DNA of 64,000 nt, from the NCBI RefSeq assembly GCF_003722075.1, contig NZ_RDSK01000012.1:124001-188000 (forward strand), read 5' to 3'. This document shows, piece by piece, positions 63,616 through 64,000 of the stretch. The notes below the pieces were generated by a model. That model was not told the origin of the DNA. It made no database searches and saw nothing but the letters and a program-made list of their open reading frames with translations. The translations under genes and the position numbers were made by a program. How positions within the stretch are numbered: the first letter of the stretch is position 1; each line of letters opens with the position of its first letter. This DNA is from Methanohalophilus sp. RSK. Its GTDB lineage: Archaea > Halobacteriota > Methanosarcinia > Methanosarcinales > Methanosarcinaceae.

Positions 63616-64000
63616 ATGACTGTCCCTGAACCCAAATTTATTCTTTCAAAAAATGTGATTATGCAGCAGTACAGTCTGGTGGAAGATATTGCTGACATTG
63701 TCTCATATAGTTCCAAGACGAACCCAAAAATCACTCCCGTACTTGAAGATATGACGAATTGTCTTTTCAGTGTCCATATGGAGAACGAACTGAAACATAT
63801 ACGAGACCTATCCCGGGCGGTATTTCTGGCACAGGGGTGGAGCAGTGCCCAGGCAAAGGACCTCTACGACATGGGCATCCGGAATTTCATCCTGGACAAT
63901 GAGCACGACCTGGACGTCCTGCTTGAAACCCTTAAGGACACAAACCACAAGGTCAACCTTATGCTCAGGCTCAAACTGAGGGAAAATTCCATCCGTACCG
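63616..64000 (+). CDS. PLP-dependent fold-III decarboxylase, 3' cut by window end
   Basis: The first 128 residues are visible. PLP-binding Lys is in SYSSKTNPKITPVLE, the alanine-racemase-fold opening of ornithine, diaminopimelate and carboxynorspermidine decarboxylases. LSRAVFLAQGWSSAQAKDLYDMG follows. The position after deoxyhypusine synthase suggests a polyamine role, but DapDC-like activity cannot be excluded without the C-terminus. Confidence 0.8.
   Translation, partial: MTVPEPKFILSKNVIMQQYSLVEDIADIVSYSSKTNPKITPVLEDMTNCLFSVHMENELKHIRDLSRAVFLAQGWSSAQAKDLYDMGIRNFILDNEHDLDVLLETLKDTNHKVNLMLRLKLRENSIRT

Noticed and set aside
1-64000. Pyrrolysine (in-frame TAG) genes, CRISPR arrays or mobile elements
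   Set aside because: No gene is interrupted by TAG in a way that suggests readthrough, and no spaced repeat arrays, transposase genes or terminal repeats were seen.

Overview
The window comes from a methanogenic archaeon of the order Methanosarcinales. It carries a seven-gene methanogenesis-marker block (component A2, Mmp3, Mmp6, Mmp5, Mmp15, Mmp17, Mmp7) dedicated to methyl-coenzyme M reductase, plus archaeal housekeeping genes: TBP, FEN1 with a PIP box, aIF5A, deoxyhypusine synthase, archaeal NOG1 and DRG GTPases, and a presenilin-like protease. GC is moderate, A-boxes are TTTATATA-like and Shine-Dalgarno sites are of the GGAGGTG type. A halotolerant methylotrophic genus (Methanohalophilus/Methanolobus/Methanococcoides type) is my inference. 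I saw no insertion sequence, CRISPR array, prophage or integron: this is a dense chromosomal core region.

Layout. 1-5083: SMC (5' end outside the window), ScpA and an unusually long ScpB, the condensin set. 5164-8181: TBP, a membrane-anchored glycosyltransferase and thiC. 8377-12256: cyclophilin, two tiny candidate genes, a four-gene cysteine-rich cluster (DUF166, CGGC protein, ferredoxin, FwdC/GltS-like GXGXG protein) and a HIT protein. 12301-17604: HtrA-like protease, iron-sulfur flavoprotein, ArsR-type regulator with a metal-efflux permease, and B12-dependent ribonucleotide reductase. 17624-24457: tRNA-Gln, DUF61, DRG GTPase, modABC with a ModE-like operator, moeA, ilvE, tRNA-Arg. 24585-31235: thioesterase, HAD, response regulator, phosphoglycerate mutase, FEN1, presenilin homologue, AhpD-like protein. 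31251-38128: the MCR activation block. 38351-43765: HAD phosphatase, secreted nuclease, membrane-anchored matrixin, MGMT, aIF5A-agmatinase, zinc-finger protein, Pcm. 43842-50983: AbrB-PhoU protein, Era-like GTPase/DUF2073 cluster, PHI, aminotransferase, NOG1, CBS proteins, HisE. 51105-59788: isopropylmalate/homoaconitate dehydratase large subunit, YkgJ protein, TrkA_N-DHH phosphoesterase, Nnr, MoaC, Prs, endonuclease III-related glycosylase, CDIN1-like nuclease. 59840-64000: FeoB, DtxR-FeoA regulator, deoxyhypusine synthase, PLP decarboxylase (cut by the window end).

How the genes work together. Several sets form coherent systems. SMC-ScpAB serves chromosome segregation. ModABC, MoeA and MoaC serve molybdenum or tungsten uptake and pterin cofactor synthesis, which methanogens need for formylmethanofuran dehydrogenase. 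The Mmp/A2 block serves ATP-driven MCR activation. aIF5A with agmatinase, and deoxyhypusine synthase with a decarboxylase, join polyamine supply to hypusination. The points most worth following are two genes whose conserved N-termini lie upstream of any ATG/GTG/TTG (one with a perfect SD before ATT), the overlapping glycosylase/CDIN1-like nuclease pair, the cysteine-rich four-gene cluster, the ModE-like operator, and palindromic TATA elements between divergent genes.
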